A program made the translations under genes and the position numbers. The notes beneath the pieces were generated by a model. It was not told the origin of the DNA and did not search any database. It saw only the letters and a list, made by a program, of their open reading frames with translations. Of a stretch of DNA of 64,000 bases, positions 7,907 to 17,334 are shown piece after piece. Position 1 is the stretch's first letter; each line of letters begins with the position of its first letter. The DNA is from Defluviimonas aquaemixtae (GTDB lineage Bacteria; Pseudomonadota; Alphaproteobacteria; Rhodobacterales; Rhodobacteraceae): assembly GCF_900302475.1 (NCBI RefSeq), contig NZ_OMOQ01000001.1, positions 1,488,001 through 1,552,000 on the forward strand, written 5' to 3'.

Positions 7907-9244
7907 TCATGGACAGAACAGATCGTTCGTCAGCCCAAAGACCATGAGCGACAGGACGAGAGCCAGGCCCACAGCCATCGCAGTATTCATCACCCTGTCA
8001 GGCGGGGGTTTTCCGAATGCCCATTCATACGCGTGAAACACGAGGTGGCCGCCATCGAGGACGGGGATCGGGAAGAGATTAAGCAGCCCGATTGCGGTCG
8101 ACAGCGCCGCGACCAGCCAGATGAATGGGGTGAGCCCCTCTTCGGCTGCCTGCCCCGTCGCCTGCGCGATCCCAACCGGCCCGTTGATGTTGCAGGTCGA
8201 GATGCGCCCTGCGACCATCGACGAGATGCCCGTAAAAGTGCCCCGGATGATGCCCCAGGTTTGCGCGACGCCGACCGTCGCCGCCTCGCCCAACCCCGGG
8301 CTGCGGGTCGCTGGCTCGAACACGAAAGTGGAACTGATGCCGATAAGGTAGCCGGTCTCAAGCCCACCATCGGCGGCCTCCACGGGTCGCTCGCGCGGGG
8401 AAAGCGTCGTCTCGAAGGTCTCGCCGTCGCGCCATACGGTGAGCGTGACGGGTGCCCCCTTCCCCTCGCGCACGACTTCCTGCAGGTCGGAGAAGCGCGG
8501 CGTGGGCTCTCCGTTCATTGCGAGGATCACGTCGCCGATCTCAAGGCCGGCATCCTGCGCGGCGCTACGCGGCTGGATGCCGAGGATCAGGGGCGGCATC
8601 AGGGTCGGGCCGGCGATCGATATCTCCCGCCCGTCGCGCATCACCCGGTAGTCCACCGTTTCCTCTGGTGGAAGCGTCTCGGCCACGTCGCCAAGCGCCG
8701 AGTAATCCGGTGTCTCCTGCCCGGCCACAGCCAGGATCCTGTCGCCGGGACGAAGGTCGTGCTGATAGGGCAACGGCTTGACCGAGGCGACCTCGGGCGT
8801 ATCTGTGGCGACTCCGCTTGCGAAGAGAAGCGCACCGAAGACGATGATCGAGAGGATGAAGTTAAACAGCGGCCCCGCGAAGACCGTGGCCGCGCGGGCC
8901 CAGAGCGGTGCACCGTGCATCGTGTGGCGCCGTTCCTCGTCCGAAAGCCGCGCCATCGTGCCCTCGTCCGCGCCGGCAGACGCCGCGTTCGCGTCGCCGA
9001 GGAACTTGACGTAACCGCCGAAGGGCAGTGCCGCGACCTGCCAGCGCGTGCCGCGCCGGTCGACACGGCTCCACAGCACCGGGCCGAAACCGATCGAGAA
9101 CACCTCTGCATGGATGCCCGACCAGCGGCCGACGATGTAGTGTCCGTATTCATGGACCGCGACGATGATCGAAAGTGCGACGATAAAAGCGAGGACCGTG
9201 CCCCCGGTATCGGCGAGGCCAGCCAGAATTGCGGGTATTTCCAC
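7907..9244 (-). CDS. rseP: RIP metalloprotease RseP (site-2 protease)
   Basis: RseP is an inner-membrane zinc protease that cuts transmembrane substrates such as anti-sigma factors and leftover signal peptides. The 445-residue product has HEYGH (HExxH) in the first membrane segment, a central PDZ region (GLEIGDVILAMNGEPTP) preceded by a more divergent one, and NLFPIPVLDGGH near the C-terminus, supplying the third metal ligand Asp. Length matches E. coli RseP (450). It sits 3 bp after dxr. The dxr-rseP-bamA neighbourhood is conserved across Gram-negatives. Confidence 0.96.
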   Translation of the reverse strand: MEIPAILAGLADTGGTVLAFIVALSIIVAVHEYGHYIVGRWSGIHAEVFSIGFGPVLWSRVDRRGTRWQVAALPFGGYVKFLGDANAASAGADEGTMARLSDEERRHTMHGAPLWARAATVFAGPLFNFILSIIVFGALLFASGVATDTPEVASVKPLPYQHDLRPGDRILAVAGQETPDYSALGDVAETLPPEETVDYRVMRDGREISIAGPTLMPPLILGIQPRSAAQDAGLEIGDVILAMNGEPTPRFSDLQEVVREGKGAPVTLTVWRDGETFETTLSPRERPVEAADGGLETGYLIGISSTFVFEPATRSPGLGEAATVGVAQTWGIIRGTFTGISSMVAGRISTCNINGPVGIAQATGQAAEEGLTPFIWLVAALSTAIGLLNLFPIPVLDGGHLVFHAYEWAFGKPPPDRVMNTAMAVGLALVLSLMVFGLTNDLFCP

Positions 9245-9247
9245 TGC

Positions 9248-10429
9248 TCAGATCCTGTGCGTCTCTTTCATGACCTCGTCCGCGATGCGCCGCGCGACCC
9301 GGTCGGTTTCAAGCACGATATCGAGGTTCGCGGGCGATTTGCCAAGGTCGGAGTCTGCGGAAAGCCGCGACAGAACCTCTTCGACCACACCTGACATTTC
9401 GGTAAACCGGACATGACCGGCGATGAACGCATCGAGCGCCGCTTCTTTCGCGGCGTTGAAGGCAGCGCCCGCCAGACCGCCCGTCGCCATGACCTCACGT
9501 GCGAGCCGTAGGGCGGGGTAGCGTGCGGGATCGGGCGCCGTGAAGGAAAGCTGGCCGATCTCGGCGAGGTTCAGCCGCGCGACGGGCAGGTGCGCGCGGT
9601 TGGGCCAGTTCAGCGCGTACCCGATCGCGTGGCGCATGTCGGGCGCGCCGAGATGGCCGATCATGCCGCCATCTCGGAACCCCACTAGTGCGTGGACGAG
9701 GGATTCGGGATGGACGAGAACCTCGATCTGTTCCGGGCCAACTCCGAAAAACTCCTTGGTTTCAATAACCTCAAGCGCCTTGTTAAACATGGAGGCCGAG
9801 TCGATCGTGATCCGCTGGCCCATAATCCAGTTGGGGTGGGTCGAGGCTTCGGCCACCGTTGCGCGCGAAAGCCGATCAAGCGGCCAGTCGCGGAATGCGC
9901 CGCCGGATGCGGTGATGGTGATGCGTTCGACCGCGCCGATGTCTTCGCCCGTGAGGGCTTGGAAGACAGCCGAATGCTCGCTGTCCACCGGAAGGATGCG
10001 CGCGCCGTGGCGGGCAGCCTCGGTCATTAGGAGCGGACCGGCGGTCACGAGGCTTTCCTTGTTGGCGAGCGCCAGCGTTCCGCCATGTGCCAACGCGCGG
10101 AAGCCCGGCATAAGTCCGGCTGCGCCGACGATGCCCGACATGATCCAGTCCGCCGGACGGTTGGCGGCCTCGGTCACTGCGCGCGCGCCGCCCGCCGTCT
10201 CGATCCCGGTGCCGGCGAGAGCCTCGCGCAGCGCGGGCAGACGCGATTCGTCGGCGACGACGGCCAGCTCGGCGCGAAGTGCACGGGCCTGTTCCGCCAG
10301 GCGCCTGACATTGCGTCCCGCCGTCAACGCGACCGTTCGGTAGGTATCCGGCCCGCCCTGCCGCATCAGAAGGTCGAACGTGCTTTCTCCGATGGAGCCG
10401 GTCGCGCCGAAGATCGAGACACTGCGCAT
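9248..10429 (-). CDS. dxr: 1-deoxy-D-xylulose-5-phosphate reductoisomerase Dxr
   Basis: Dxr converts DXP to 2-C-methyl-D-erythritol 4-phosphate with NADPH, the committed step of the MEP isoprenoid route. The 393-residue product begins MRSVSIFGATGSIGEST (nucleotide-binding loop). It carries LPVDSEHSAVFQAL, which includes metal and substrate ligands, and later HPNWIMGQRITIDSASM. ATG 10429 is used because an upstream ATG (10456) adds residues that do not fit the Rossmann start. It follows cdsA by 4 bp and precedes rseP by 3 bp; UppS upstream uses the pathway's end products. Confidence 0.97.
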   Translation of the reverse strand: MRSVSIFGATGSIGESTFDLLMRQGGPDTYRTVALTAGRNVRRLAEQARALRAELAVVADESRLPALREALAGTGIETAGGARAVTEAANRPADWIMSGIVGAAGLMPGFRALAHGGTLALANKESLVTAGPLLMTEAARHGARILPVDSEHSAVFQALTGEDIGAVERITITASGGAFRDWPLDRLSRATVAEASTHPNWIMGQRITIDSASMFNKALEVIETKEFFGVGPEQIEVLVHPESLVHALVGFRDGGMIGHLGAPDMRHAIGYALNWPNRAHLPVARLNLAEIGQLSFTAPDPARYPALRLAREVMATGGLAGAAFNAAKEAALDAFIAGHVRFTEMSGVVEEVLSRLSADSDLGKSPANLDIVLETDRVARRIADEVMKETHRI

Positions 10430-10433
10430 GAAA

Positions 10434-11231
10434 TCAGAACCTGACGACGGGCACATCCGTCAATTGCGCCACGAAAAGCATGAAGAGAGCGGCGCCGAGA
10501 AGCCCGTCGAATCGGTCCATCAGCCCGCCATGGCCCGGGATGAGGTTCGAGGAATCCTTCACGCCCGCGCGCCGCTTGATCGCGCTTTCGGCAATATCGC
10601 CCATCTGCGACGAGAATGCGAGCAGCGCGGAAATCCAGAGCAGATCGATGCCGGCCGTCGAGACGCCGAGGAAGATGATGCCGACCGCCGCCGCCGCGAC
10701 CCAGCCCGCCGCCGTGCCCGACCAGGTTTTCTTCGGGCTGATCCGCGGCCAGAACTTCGGCCCCCCGAAGATGCGTCCCGCGAAATAGCCCGCGACGTCG
10801 GTGACGACCACGACAAGAATGAGCCACAGAAGCCAGAGCATCCCGTAGCCTTCGCGGAAGGCTACGAGCCCGTAGCTCGCGACCATGATGGCTAGCGAAT
10901 AAAGCCCGTATTCGAGCTTCATGGGCCGTCGCGGCCGAACGACCCCGGCAAGAGTCGGCAGGGCAAGAAGCACGAGAAGCTTCGGATCGGCCCGCGCCGC
11001 GAGAACAAGCGTGAGCGTGAAGGCCGCGAGAAGGCCTAGGAGTAGCGCCTCGGCCGGCCGGCGCGGGTGCGTCATGGCGGCAAGTTCCCAGACCATGATG
11101 CCCGCCGCGACGATCGCGAGCGCGGCGAACCACGGACCGCCCAGCCACACCAGGAGCAAACCGCCCACCGCCATGCCGAGGCCGGACAGGACCCGCGGCG
11201 CGAGATCGCCCCATTTTCCGGGTGCGCTCAT
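10434..11231 (-). CDS. cdsA: Phosphatidate cytidylyltransferase CdsA
   Basis: CdsA makes CDP-diacylglycerol from phosphatidic acid and CTP, feeding all phospholipid synthesis. The 265-residue polytopic protein has about seven hydrophobic segments and the CDP-transferase signature near its end: SQMGDIAESAIKRRAGVKD followed by PGHGGLMDRFDG. Its start overlaps the uppS stop by ATGA (11228-11231). The uppS-cdsA-dxr-rseP order is the classic envelope operon. Confidence 0.97.
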   Translation of the reverse strand: MSAPGKWGDLAPRVLSGLGMAVGGLLLVWLGGPWFAALAIVAAGIMVWELAAMTHPRRPAEALLLGLLAAFTLTLVLAARADPKLLVLLALPTLAGVVRPRRPMKLEYGLYSLAIMVASYGLVAFREGYGMLWLLWLILVVVVTDVAGYFAGRIFGGPKFWPRISPKKTWSGTAAGWVAAAAVGIIFLGVSTAGIDLLWISALLAFSSQMGDIAESAIKRRAGVKDSSNLIPGHGGLMDRFDGLLGAALFMLFVAQLTDVPVVRF

Positions 11232-11956
11232 GCCTGCAGGGCGCCGCCATAACGCCTCTCACGCCCATGAAAGCGCGACAGGATCGAACCAAGCTCGGCC
11301 GGCGTGAAATCGGGCCAAAGCGTGTCGGTGAATTCGTACTCGGCATAGGCTGACTGCCAGAGCAGGTAGTTGGAGATCCGCGTCTCGCCGCTTGTCCGGA
11401 TCACTAGGTCGGGGTCGGGCAGATCATGGGTGTCGAGCCGGTCGGCGAGCGCGTCCTCATCCACCTCGTCGGCTGACAGCTTGCCCGCCGCGACGTCGCG
11501 GGCGATCCGCTGCGCGGCGCGGGAAAGTTCGTCGCGGCCGCCATAGTTAATCGCTACGGTCAGGTGCAGCCGGTCATTTCCAGCCGTCCGCTCCTCGATC
11601 CCGGCCATGAGCTTCTGAAGCTTCTTGTCGAGACGTTCGCGCCCACCGATGAATCTCAGCCGTACGCCCTCGGCCGACAGCCGCTCGGCCTCGGACTGGA
11701 TGTAGCGGGCGAAAATTGTCATCAGCCCGATGACTTCCTCGGTCGAGCGCTTCCAGTTCTCGGTCGAGAACGCGTAGAGCGTCAGATACCGGATGCCCAG
11801 TCCCGGCGCGGCCTCGACAATCCCGCGCACGCGTTCGGCCCCGCGTCGGTGGCCAACGAGACGCGGCCAGCCGCGCGAGGTCGCCCAGCGGCCGTTGCCG
11901 TCCATGATGATGGCGACATGTGAGGGCGCTGTGCCCGTGATGTCCTTCGCGGCCAT
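11228..11956 (-). CDS. uppS: Undecaprenyl diphosphate synthase UppS
   Basis: UppS is the cis-prenyltransferase that makes the C55 carrier lipid for peptidoglycan and O-antigen. The 242-residue product has the catalytic Asp in HVAIIMDGNGRWA, GHRRGAER, TLYAFSTENWKR, the FIGGRERL region and a C-terminal DLVIRTSGETRISNYLLWQ with DTLWPDF. All five conserved regions of the family are present. It is 32 bp after frr and overlaps cdsA by ATGA. Confidence 0.97.
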   Translation of the reverse strand: MAAKDITGTAPSHVAIIMDGNGRWATSRGWPRLVGHRRGAERVRGIVEAAPGLGIRYLTLYAFSTENWKRSTEEVIGLMTIFARYIQSEAERLSAEGVRLRFIGGRERLDKKLQKLMAGIEERTAGNDRLHLTVAINYGGRDELSRAAQRIARDVAAGKLSADEVDEDALADRLDTHDLPDPDLVIRTSGETRISNYLLWQSAYAEYEFTDTLWPDFTPAELGSILSRFHGRERRYGGALQA

Positions 11957-11988
11957 TTGGCCCTGCCCTTTCCGCCCCGTCGAGGTCG

Positions 11989-12552
11989 TCAGACCTGCAT
12001 GATCTCGGCCTGTTTCTCCTCAAGCGCCTTGTCCACGTCGGAAATGTGCTTGTCCGTCATGGTCTGCACTTCGTCGTGCCAGAACTTCTGGTCGTCCTCA
12101 CTCATGCCTTCGCCCTTGGCCTTCTTGATCTGGTCCATGCCGTCGCGGCGCACGTTGCGGATCGCGACGCGCGCCTGTTCGGCATATTGCGCGGCAACTT
12201 TGGTCAATTCGCGGCGACGCTCCTCGTTCAGCTCGGGGATCGGCAGCATGATGATCGTGCCGTTGAGCTGCGGGTTGATCCCGAGGCCGGATTCCCGGAT
12301 CGCCTTTTCCACCTTGCCGACAAGCCCCTTGTCCCAGACATTGACGGTGATCATGCGCGGTTCGGGCACGTTGATCGTGCCAACCTGGTTGATCGGCGTC
12401 GGCGCACCATAGGCATCGACCATGATCGGCTCGACCATCCCCGCGGAAGCACGGCCCGTCCGAAGGCTTGCGAATTCATGGCGGAGAGCCGTCATCGCGC
12501 CGTCCATGCGTCGGGTAATGTCGTCCAGGTCGATTTCTGTGTCGTCGGACAT
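11989..12552 (-). CDS. frr: Ribosome recycling factor Frr
   Basis: RRF splits the post-termination ribosome together with EF-G. The 187-residue product (usual 185) begins [16 protein letters not shown] and has [20 protein letters not shown] and [20 protein letters not shown], the conserved three-helix and hinge segments. Start 12552 is chosen over an upstream ATG at 12633, which would overlap pyrH and add 27 unrelated residues. It follows pyrH by about 77 bp, the usual pyrH-frr pairing. Confidence 0.97.
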   Translation of the reverse strand: MSDDTEIDLDDITRRMDGAMTALRHEFASLRTGRASAGMVEPIMVDAYGAPTPINQVGTINVPEPRMITVNVWDKGLVGKVEKAIRESGLGINPQLNGTIIMLPIPELNEERRRELTKVAAQYAEQARVAIRNVRRDGMDQIKKAKGEGMSEDDQKFWHDEVQTMTDKHISDVDKALEEKQAEIMQV

Positions 12553-12629
12553 GGGAGGTCTTCCGTCTTGGTCGTCAATTGGATCTTGCCACGGCCCTTT
12601 AGCACGATGCCGGGCCGATGGGTAGGATT

Positions 12630-13361
12630 TCACGGACCCACGAGCGTATAGGTGCCGTCACCGGAAAGGATGCCGCGAAAGCCCCCCGGCTCGTCGAGCG
12701 CGAAGACGACGATCGGCAGCCGGTTATCACGCGCGAGCGCGATGGCCGAGGCGTCCATCACGCCGAGATGCTTCTGGAGCACCTCGTCATAGGTCACCTT
12801 GTCGTAGCGTTTCGCATCGTCGTGCTTCTTGGGGTCCTTGTCGTAGACGCCGTCGACCTTCGTGCCCTTGAAGATCGCCTCGCAGGCCATTTCGCTGGCC
12901 CGGAGCGTCGCCGCCGTGTCGGTCGTGAAATAGGGGTTGCCGGTGCCGGCGGCGAAGATGCAGACGCGCTTCTTCTCGAGGTGCCTGACGGCGCGGCGGC
13001 GGATATAGGGTTCGCAGACCTGGTCCATGGGGATCGCGCTGATCACCCGGGTATGGACGCCGAGTGCCTCGAGCGCCGACTGCATCGCGAGCGCGTTCAT
13101 CACCGTGGCGAGCATGCCCATGTAATCGGCCGTCGTCCGCTCCATGCCCTGGGCGGAGCCCTGAAGGCCGCGGAAGATGTTGCCGCCGCCGATCACCATG
13201 CAGATCTCGACGCCGATATCGTGGACCGACTTCACCTCTTCGGCGATCCGGGCGACGGTCGGCGGGTGGAGCCCATAGCCTTGATCCCCCATCAGCGCCT
13301 CGCCGGAAATCTTCAGGAGGACGCGTTTATAGGTGACCCTGATATCCGTCGCGCCTTCCAT
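12630..13361 (-). CDS. pyrH: UMP kinase PyrH
   Basis: PyrH phosphorylates UMP to UDP for pyrimidine nucleotide supply. The 243-residue product has [27 protein letters not shown] and the uridylate-specific [13 protein letters not shown] block, then [11 protein letters not shown], all hallmarks of bacterial hexameric UMP kinase. ATG 13361 is taken; the frame is open further upstream but that stretch reads as non-coding and overlaps the divergent miaA. The rpsB-tsf pair that often precedes pyrH is not upstream: the next gene is miaA on the other strand. Confidence 0.97.
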   Translation of the reverse strand: MEGATDIRVTYKRVLLKISGEALMGDQGYGLHPPTVARIAEEVKSVHDIGVEICMVIGGGNIFRGLQGSAQGMERTTADYMGMLATVMNALAMQSALEALGVHTRVISAIPMDQVCEPYIRRRAVRHLEKKRVCIFAAGTGNPYFTTDTAATLRASEMACEAIFKGTKVDGVYDKDPKKHDDAKRYDKVTYDEVLQKHLGVMDASAIALARDNRLPIVVFALDEPGGFRGILSGDGTYTLVGP

Positions 13362-13500
13362 CTGCCTGCTCCGCTTGCCGCCGCTTTTGTTCCGGCGCAA
13401 AATGGAGGAATTCGCGGGCGGGTTCAACCTCGGTCGGCGGGAAACTGGGCGAGGCTCGCGAAGCGTCGCAGAAGAACTCTGAGGAGCGGCGGACAAAATA

Positions 13501-14376
13501 CTGAACATACTAGATGAAATTGATCCGCATCGCCCCGTTCTGATCGCTGGGCCGACGGCTTCGGGAAAGTCCGAGTTAGCGCTAGCGATCGCCGCGCGGG
13601 CGGGCGGTGTCATCGTGAACGCCGACGCGCTACAGGTCTGGTCGTGCTGGCACGTGTTGACTGCGCGTCCGAGCGCCGAGGAAGAGACACGCGCGCCGCA
13701 TCTGCTCTACGGCCACATGGCTCCGGGGGCGCCTTATTCGGTCGGCCACTGGCTACGCGAAGTGGCGCCGCTTCTGGGCGCGGCGGAGCGTCCGATCATC
13801 GTGGGCGGTACCGGGCTCTATCTCAGCGCGCTGACCGAAGGTCTCGCGGATATTCCTCCCACGCCTGCCGAGATCCGGGCAGAGGCCGACGCAATAATGG
13901 CGAAGGCGGGGCCCGGGCCGATGCTGGACGCGCTCGACCGCGCGACGCGGTCGCGGATCGACACCCGTAACCCGGTGCGTGTCCAGCGCGCTTGGGAGGT
14001 TCTGCGCTCCACGGGACAAGGTCTTGCAGCCTGGCAGGACGAGACGGGCTCTGCGCTACTTCCGCGCGACAGGGCCACGACACTTCTTCTTGACGCCGAC
14101 CGCGACTGGCTGGCGGATCGGATCGACCGTCGTTTCCGCCGTATGGTCGCCGAGGGAGCGCTCGACGAGGTGCGGGCGAACCTTGACCGATGGGATCCGG
14201 GCCAACTTTGGGCGCGGGCGATCGGAGCGGCCGAACTCGTGGCGCATCTTCAGGGCCAGACATCGCTGGAGGATGCGATCACCGCAGCGCAGGCAGCGAG
14301 CCGGCAATATGCCAAGCGCCAGCGCAGCTGGTTCCGCGGGCGCATGGCCAATTGGCTGCGCATCACCCCGCCCTAA
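13501..14376 (+). CDS. miaA: tRNA dimethylallyltransferase MiaA, non-canonical start
   Basis: MiaA adds the dimethylallyl group to A37 of tRNAs reading UNN codons. The P-loop [15 protein letters not shown] lies at 13537-13581, followed by [20 protein letters not shown] and, near the end, [13 protein letters not shown]. The frame is closed by TGA at 13480-13482, and between it and the P-loop there is no ATG, GTG or TTG; the first GTG (13615) would delete the P-loop. The likeliest start is CTG 13501, giving 291 residues and an N-terminus (M)[14 protein letters not shown] 13498 or ATT 13519 are alternatives. GAGGAG at 13481-13486 is 14 nt from the CTG, longer than usual. A point mutation or sequencing error in the start codon is possible. 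Divergent from pyrH. Confidence 0.85.
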   Translation: MNILDEIDPHRPVLIAGPTASGKSELALAIAARAGGVIVNADALQVWSCWHVLTARPSAEEETRAPHLLYGHMAPGAPYSVGHWLREVAPLLGAAERPIIVGGTGLYLSALTEGLADIPPTPAEIRAEADAIMAKAGPGPMLDALDRATRSRIDTRNPVRVQRAWEVLRSTGQGLAAWQDETGSALLPRDRATTLLLDADRDWLADRIDRRFRRMVAEGALDEVRANLDRWDPGQLWARAIGAAELVAHLQGQTSLEDAITAAQAASRQYAKRQRSWFRGRMANWLRITPP

Positions 14377-14506
14377 TCTATCGGCCACGCGGCGCGATCC
14401 CGCTGATTTGGAACATTATCCTTGGGTTTCGATTGACGCACGTCTAAACTCGCGCGCGTTTGAGCGAGATGGCACAACGCGCCGCGCGGCGGCCCGATCT
14501 TGAGGA

Positions 14507-15391
14507 ATGCCCTTGAAACTGTTCACCGGCCCGCCGCTGTCGCAGTTCTCCGACAGGCCCGAAGAGGCGCGCGCCGAAACGGCGGATGCCGGCTTGGCCC
14601 GTCAGGTGTCTACCCGGCCAGCGCGGGTTATCCAGATAGCACGGCTAGTATCGGGCGGGCGCTGGCGCGTCGAGGCCATGCGCTCGATATCTGAGCCGCT
14701 TCTGATATGGTTCACGCGCGGTCAGGGCCGGATCACCGTCGGCGGCGTCACGCGCGGCTATGGCGCGCACAACGCCGTCTTCGTCCCCGCGGGCGTCATG
14801 CATGGCTTTGAGGTCAGCCCGCAGACCCACGGCGCGGTCGTCTTCTTTGGTCATGGCGCGCCGGTTGCGCTGCCGAAAGAGCCGCAGCATCTGCGTATCC
14901 GCGAGGTCGCCCCGCAGGTCGAGGTGTCAGGTCTGATCGACAACATACAGCGCGAGCTCGATAGCGGGCGGGCGGGATCGGACCGGGCCGCGCATCTTCA
15001 CCTGGGACTGCTCGGCGTCTGGCTCGAGCGACACATCGATACGGCCCAGGACAGCCGCCGGAAGCCCGACGCGGCGCGCAAGCTCGCCACGCGCTACACT
15101 GAAGTGCTGGAACGGGAGTTCCGCAGCGGCAAGGGCGTGGCGCAATATGCCCAGACTCTCGGCGTAACGCCGACACACCTGACGCGGGTCTGCAAGCAGA
15201 CCTGCGGGCGCTCCGCATCGGACATCCTGCATGACCGCGTCATCTTCGAGGCGCGGCTTTTGTTGTGCGAAACGACGATGCCAATCGCCCAGATATCCGA
15301 GACGCTCGGATTCAACTCGCCGGCCTACTTCACCCGTGCCTTCCAGCACCGCACGGGCAAGACCCCATCCGCCTTCCGGCGCCAGGGCTGA
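14507..15391 (+). CDS. AraC-family transcriptional regulator
   Basis: The 294-residue product has an N-terminal cupin-like ligand domain (about residues 45-115, including IWFTRGQGRITVGGV and FVPAGVMHGFEV) and a C-terminal double helix-turn-helix AraC domain (about residues 190-290). The latter has VAQYAQTLGVTPTHLTRVCK as the first HTH and IAQISETLGFNSPAYFTRAF as the second, ending RTGKTPSAFRR. It is co-oriented with and 178 bp upstream of a peptide-type ABC importer, so it is a reasonable candidate regulator of that system, though this is inference. TTGCGCAA at 15530-15537, just before the importer, is a possible but unproven target. Confidence 0.88.
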   Translation: MPLKLFTGPPLSQFSDRPEEARAETADAGLARQVSTRPARVIQIARLVSGGRWRVEAMRSISEPLLIWFTRGQGRITVGGVTRGYGAHNAVFVPAGVMHGFEVSPQTHGAVVFFGHGAPVALPKEPQHLRIREVAPQVEVSGLIDNIQRELDSGRAGSDRAAHLHLGLLGVWLERHIDTAQDSRRKPDAARKLATRYTEVLEREFRSGKGVAQYAQTLGVTPTHLTRVCKQTCGRSASDILHDRVIFEARLLLCETTMPIAQISETLGFNSPAYFTRAFQHRTGKTPSAFRRQG

Positions 15392-15449
15392 GCCGGACGC
15401 GGCCTGCGGCCCATGTCGTAAAATTCGCGTTTTCTGCCGGATTCTAACA

Positions 15450-15478
15450 TTGACGTGACGCGGAAAAAGGGGCGCAAT
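15450..15478 (+). promoter_or_regulatory. Possible promoter upstream of the first peptide-type ABC importer
   Basis: TTGACG (15450-15455) is followed after 17 bp by CGCAAT (15473-15478), a weak -10. It lies about 90 bp before the binding-protein start, between the AraC gene and the transporter. The -35 is good but the -10 is poor, as expected for a promoter needing an activator. Confidence 0.3.
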
Positions 15479-15569
15479 GCGCGCGTGAGCAATTTCGTTG
15501 CGGCGATCGGGGTCGCCTTCTGCGGTCTATTGCGCAACGACAACTAATCGCCACTCAGGGAGAAAAATA

Positions 15570-17222
15570 ATGACGAACTACGACACGCCGGAACAAAGAA
15601 GTCATCCGGCGGCAAGGATGTATGCTGACGAATGCCTCACCGGCTCGCTCAGCCGCCGCGAATTCTTGACCCGGGCCTCCGCGCTCGGCGTCTCGAGCGC
15701 CGCCGCCTACGGCCTGCTCGGCCTGACGGCACCGAAGGCCGTCGCACAGGAAGCCCAGATGGGCGGCACGATACGTTGCCAGCTTGAGACCAAGGCGCAA
15801 AAAGATCCGCGGACCTGGGACTGGTCGGAACTTGCGAACTTTGCCCGTGGCTGGCTCGATTACCTCGTCGAATACAACGGCGACGGCAGCCTGCGCGGCA
15901 TGCTGTTGGAAAGCTGGGAAGTCAACGACGACGCCACCGAATATACGCTGAAGGTCCGTCAGGGCGTGAAATGGAACAATGGCGACGACTTCACCGCCGC
16001 CGATGTGGCCAACAACATCACCCGCTGGTGTGACGCCAATGTCGAAGGCAACTCCATGGCCGCGCGCATGGGCGCCCTGGTCGACGAGGAAACCAAATCG
16101 GCCCGCGAAGGCGCAATCAGCGTGGTCGACGACCACACCGTGAAGCTGGTGCTTCCGGCGCCTGACATCACCATCATCGTCGGCATGGCGGACTATCCCG
16201 CCGCCGTGATGCATTCGTCCTACGACAATGGCGACCCGTCGGCCAACCCGATCGGCACCGGCCCCTACCTGCCGGAGACGAACGAAGTCGGCGTCAAGCA
16301 GGTTCTGGTCAAGAATGCGGATCACACCTGGTGGGGCACCGAGGTCTATGGCGGCCCCTATCTGGACCGGATCGAATATATCGATCTCGGCACCGACCCG
16401 TCGTCGTTCCTCGCCGCCGCCGAAGCGGAAGAAATCGACATGCTGCACCGCACCGACGGTGACTTCGTCGACATCTTCGACAGCATTGGCTGGACCAAGT
16501 CCGAAGCGGTGACATCGGCCACGCTCGCCGTGCGCTTCAACCAGGACGCAGACTTCTACAAGGATGTGAACGTCCGCAAGGCGCTGCAGATGGCGGTGGA
16601 CAATTCCGTGGTGCTGGAGCTTGGTTATGCCAATCTCGGCAGCCCGGCCGAAAACCACCATGTCTGCCCGATCCATCCGGAATATGCCGAACTGCCGCCG
16701 CTGGTGGTCGACCCGGCCAAGGCGAAAGAGATGATCGACGCGGCCGGCCATGCCGATACCGAGTTCGAGCTGATCTCGATCGACGACGCCTGGCAGGCCA
16801 ATTCCTGCGACGCGGTTGCGGCACAGATGCGGGATGCCGGCATCAACATCAAGCGGACGATCCTGCCCGGCTCCACCTTCTGGAACGACTGGGCCAAGTA
16901 TCCGTTCTCGGCCACCGAGTGGAACATGCGCCCGCTTGGCGTGCAGGTCCTGGCGCTCGCCTACAAGTCGGGCGTGGCCTGGAACGAAACCGCCTATGCC
17001 AGCGCCGATTTCGACGCGCTTCTGGCTGAAGCCATGTCGATCGCCGATGCCGATGCGCGGCGCGAGGTGATGGCCAAGATCGAGAAGCTGATGCAGGACG
17101 ATGGCGTCCTCATCCAGCCCTACTGGCGGAACGTCTACCGTCACTTCCGCGAGAACGTGAAAGGTGCCGAAATGCACCCGACGTTCGAGCATCACCACTA
17201 CAAGTGGTCGATCGAGGCCTGA
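15570..17222 (+). CDS. Peptide-type ABC transporter periplasmic binding protein (SBP family 5), Tat-exported
   Basis: This 550-residue product belongs to solute-binding family 5 (dipeptide/oligopeptide/nickel/opine binders). GGGAG lies before ATG 15570. Residues 30-65 form a Tat signal ([20 protein letters not shown], processing near AVA/QEA). Mature features include [33 protein letters not shown] and GTGPYLP, the usual landmarks of the family. The long acidic leader before the RR (about 25 residues) is unusual but seen in some relatives. It heads an operon with two permeases and a fused ATPase but is followed by a strong terminator, so it is probably made in excess over the membrane parts. 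The substrate cannot be told from sequence. Confidence 0.92.
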   Translation: MTNYDTPEQRSHPAARMYADECLTGSLSRREFLTRASALGVSSAAAYGLLGLTAPKAVAQEAQMGGTIRCQLETKAQKDPRTWDWSELANFARGWLDYLVEYNGDGSLRGMLLESWEVNDDATEYTLKVRQGVKWNNGDDFTAADVANNITRWCDANVEGNSMAARMGALVDEETKSAREGAISVVDDHTVKLVLPAPDITIIVGMADYPAAVMHSSYDNGDPSANPIGTGPYLPETNEVGVKQVLVKNADHTWWGTEVYGGPYLDRIEYIDLGTDPSSFLAAAEAEEIDMLHRTDGDFVDIFDSIGWTKSEAVTSATLAVRFNQDADFYKDVNVRKALQMAVDNSVVLELGYANLGSPAENHHVCPIHPEYAELPPLVVDPAKAKEMIDAAGHADTEFELISIDDAWQANSCDAVAAQMRDAGINIKRTILPGSTFWNDWAKYPFSATEWNMRPLGVQVLALAYKSGVAWNETAYASADFDALLAEAMSIADADARREVMAKIEKLMQDDGVLIQPYWRNVYRHFRENVKGAEMHPTFEHHHYKWSIEA

Positions 17223-17233
17223 TCGGTCTCATG

Positions 17234-17267
17234 GCGGCGCGCGGACACATTCCGCGCGCCGCTTTTT
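17234..17267 (+). terminator. Strong Rho-independent terminator inside the ABC operon
   Basis: A perfect 12-bp stem, GCGGCGCGCGGA (17234-17245) and TCCGCGCGCCGC (17251-17262), with a 5-nt loop and a following T5 run (17263-17267), sits 11 bp after the binding-protein stop and about 68 bp before the first permease start. It is a textbook intrinsic terminator and should let only part of transcription reach the permease genes. Confidence 0.88.
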
Positions 17268-17334
17268 GTTGACGCGATGGCCCGTGCACTCCAACCTACC
17301 CCTGCGTTCTTTTGGGGGGGAAGGACATGAAAAA

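Noticed and set aside
15555..17198. 547-codon minus-strand frame antisense to the first binding-protein gene
   Set aside because: Composition is that of a reverse-frame artefact (many His, Gly, Val, Arg runs) and it has no family features, while the opposite strand has a clear Tat-exported binding protein.
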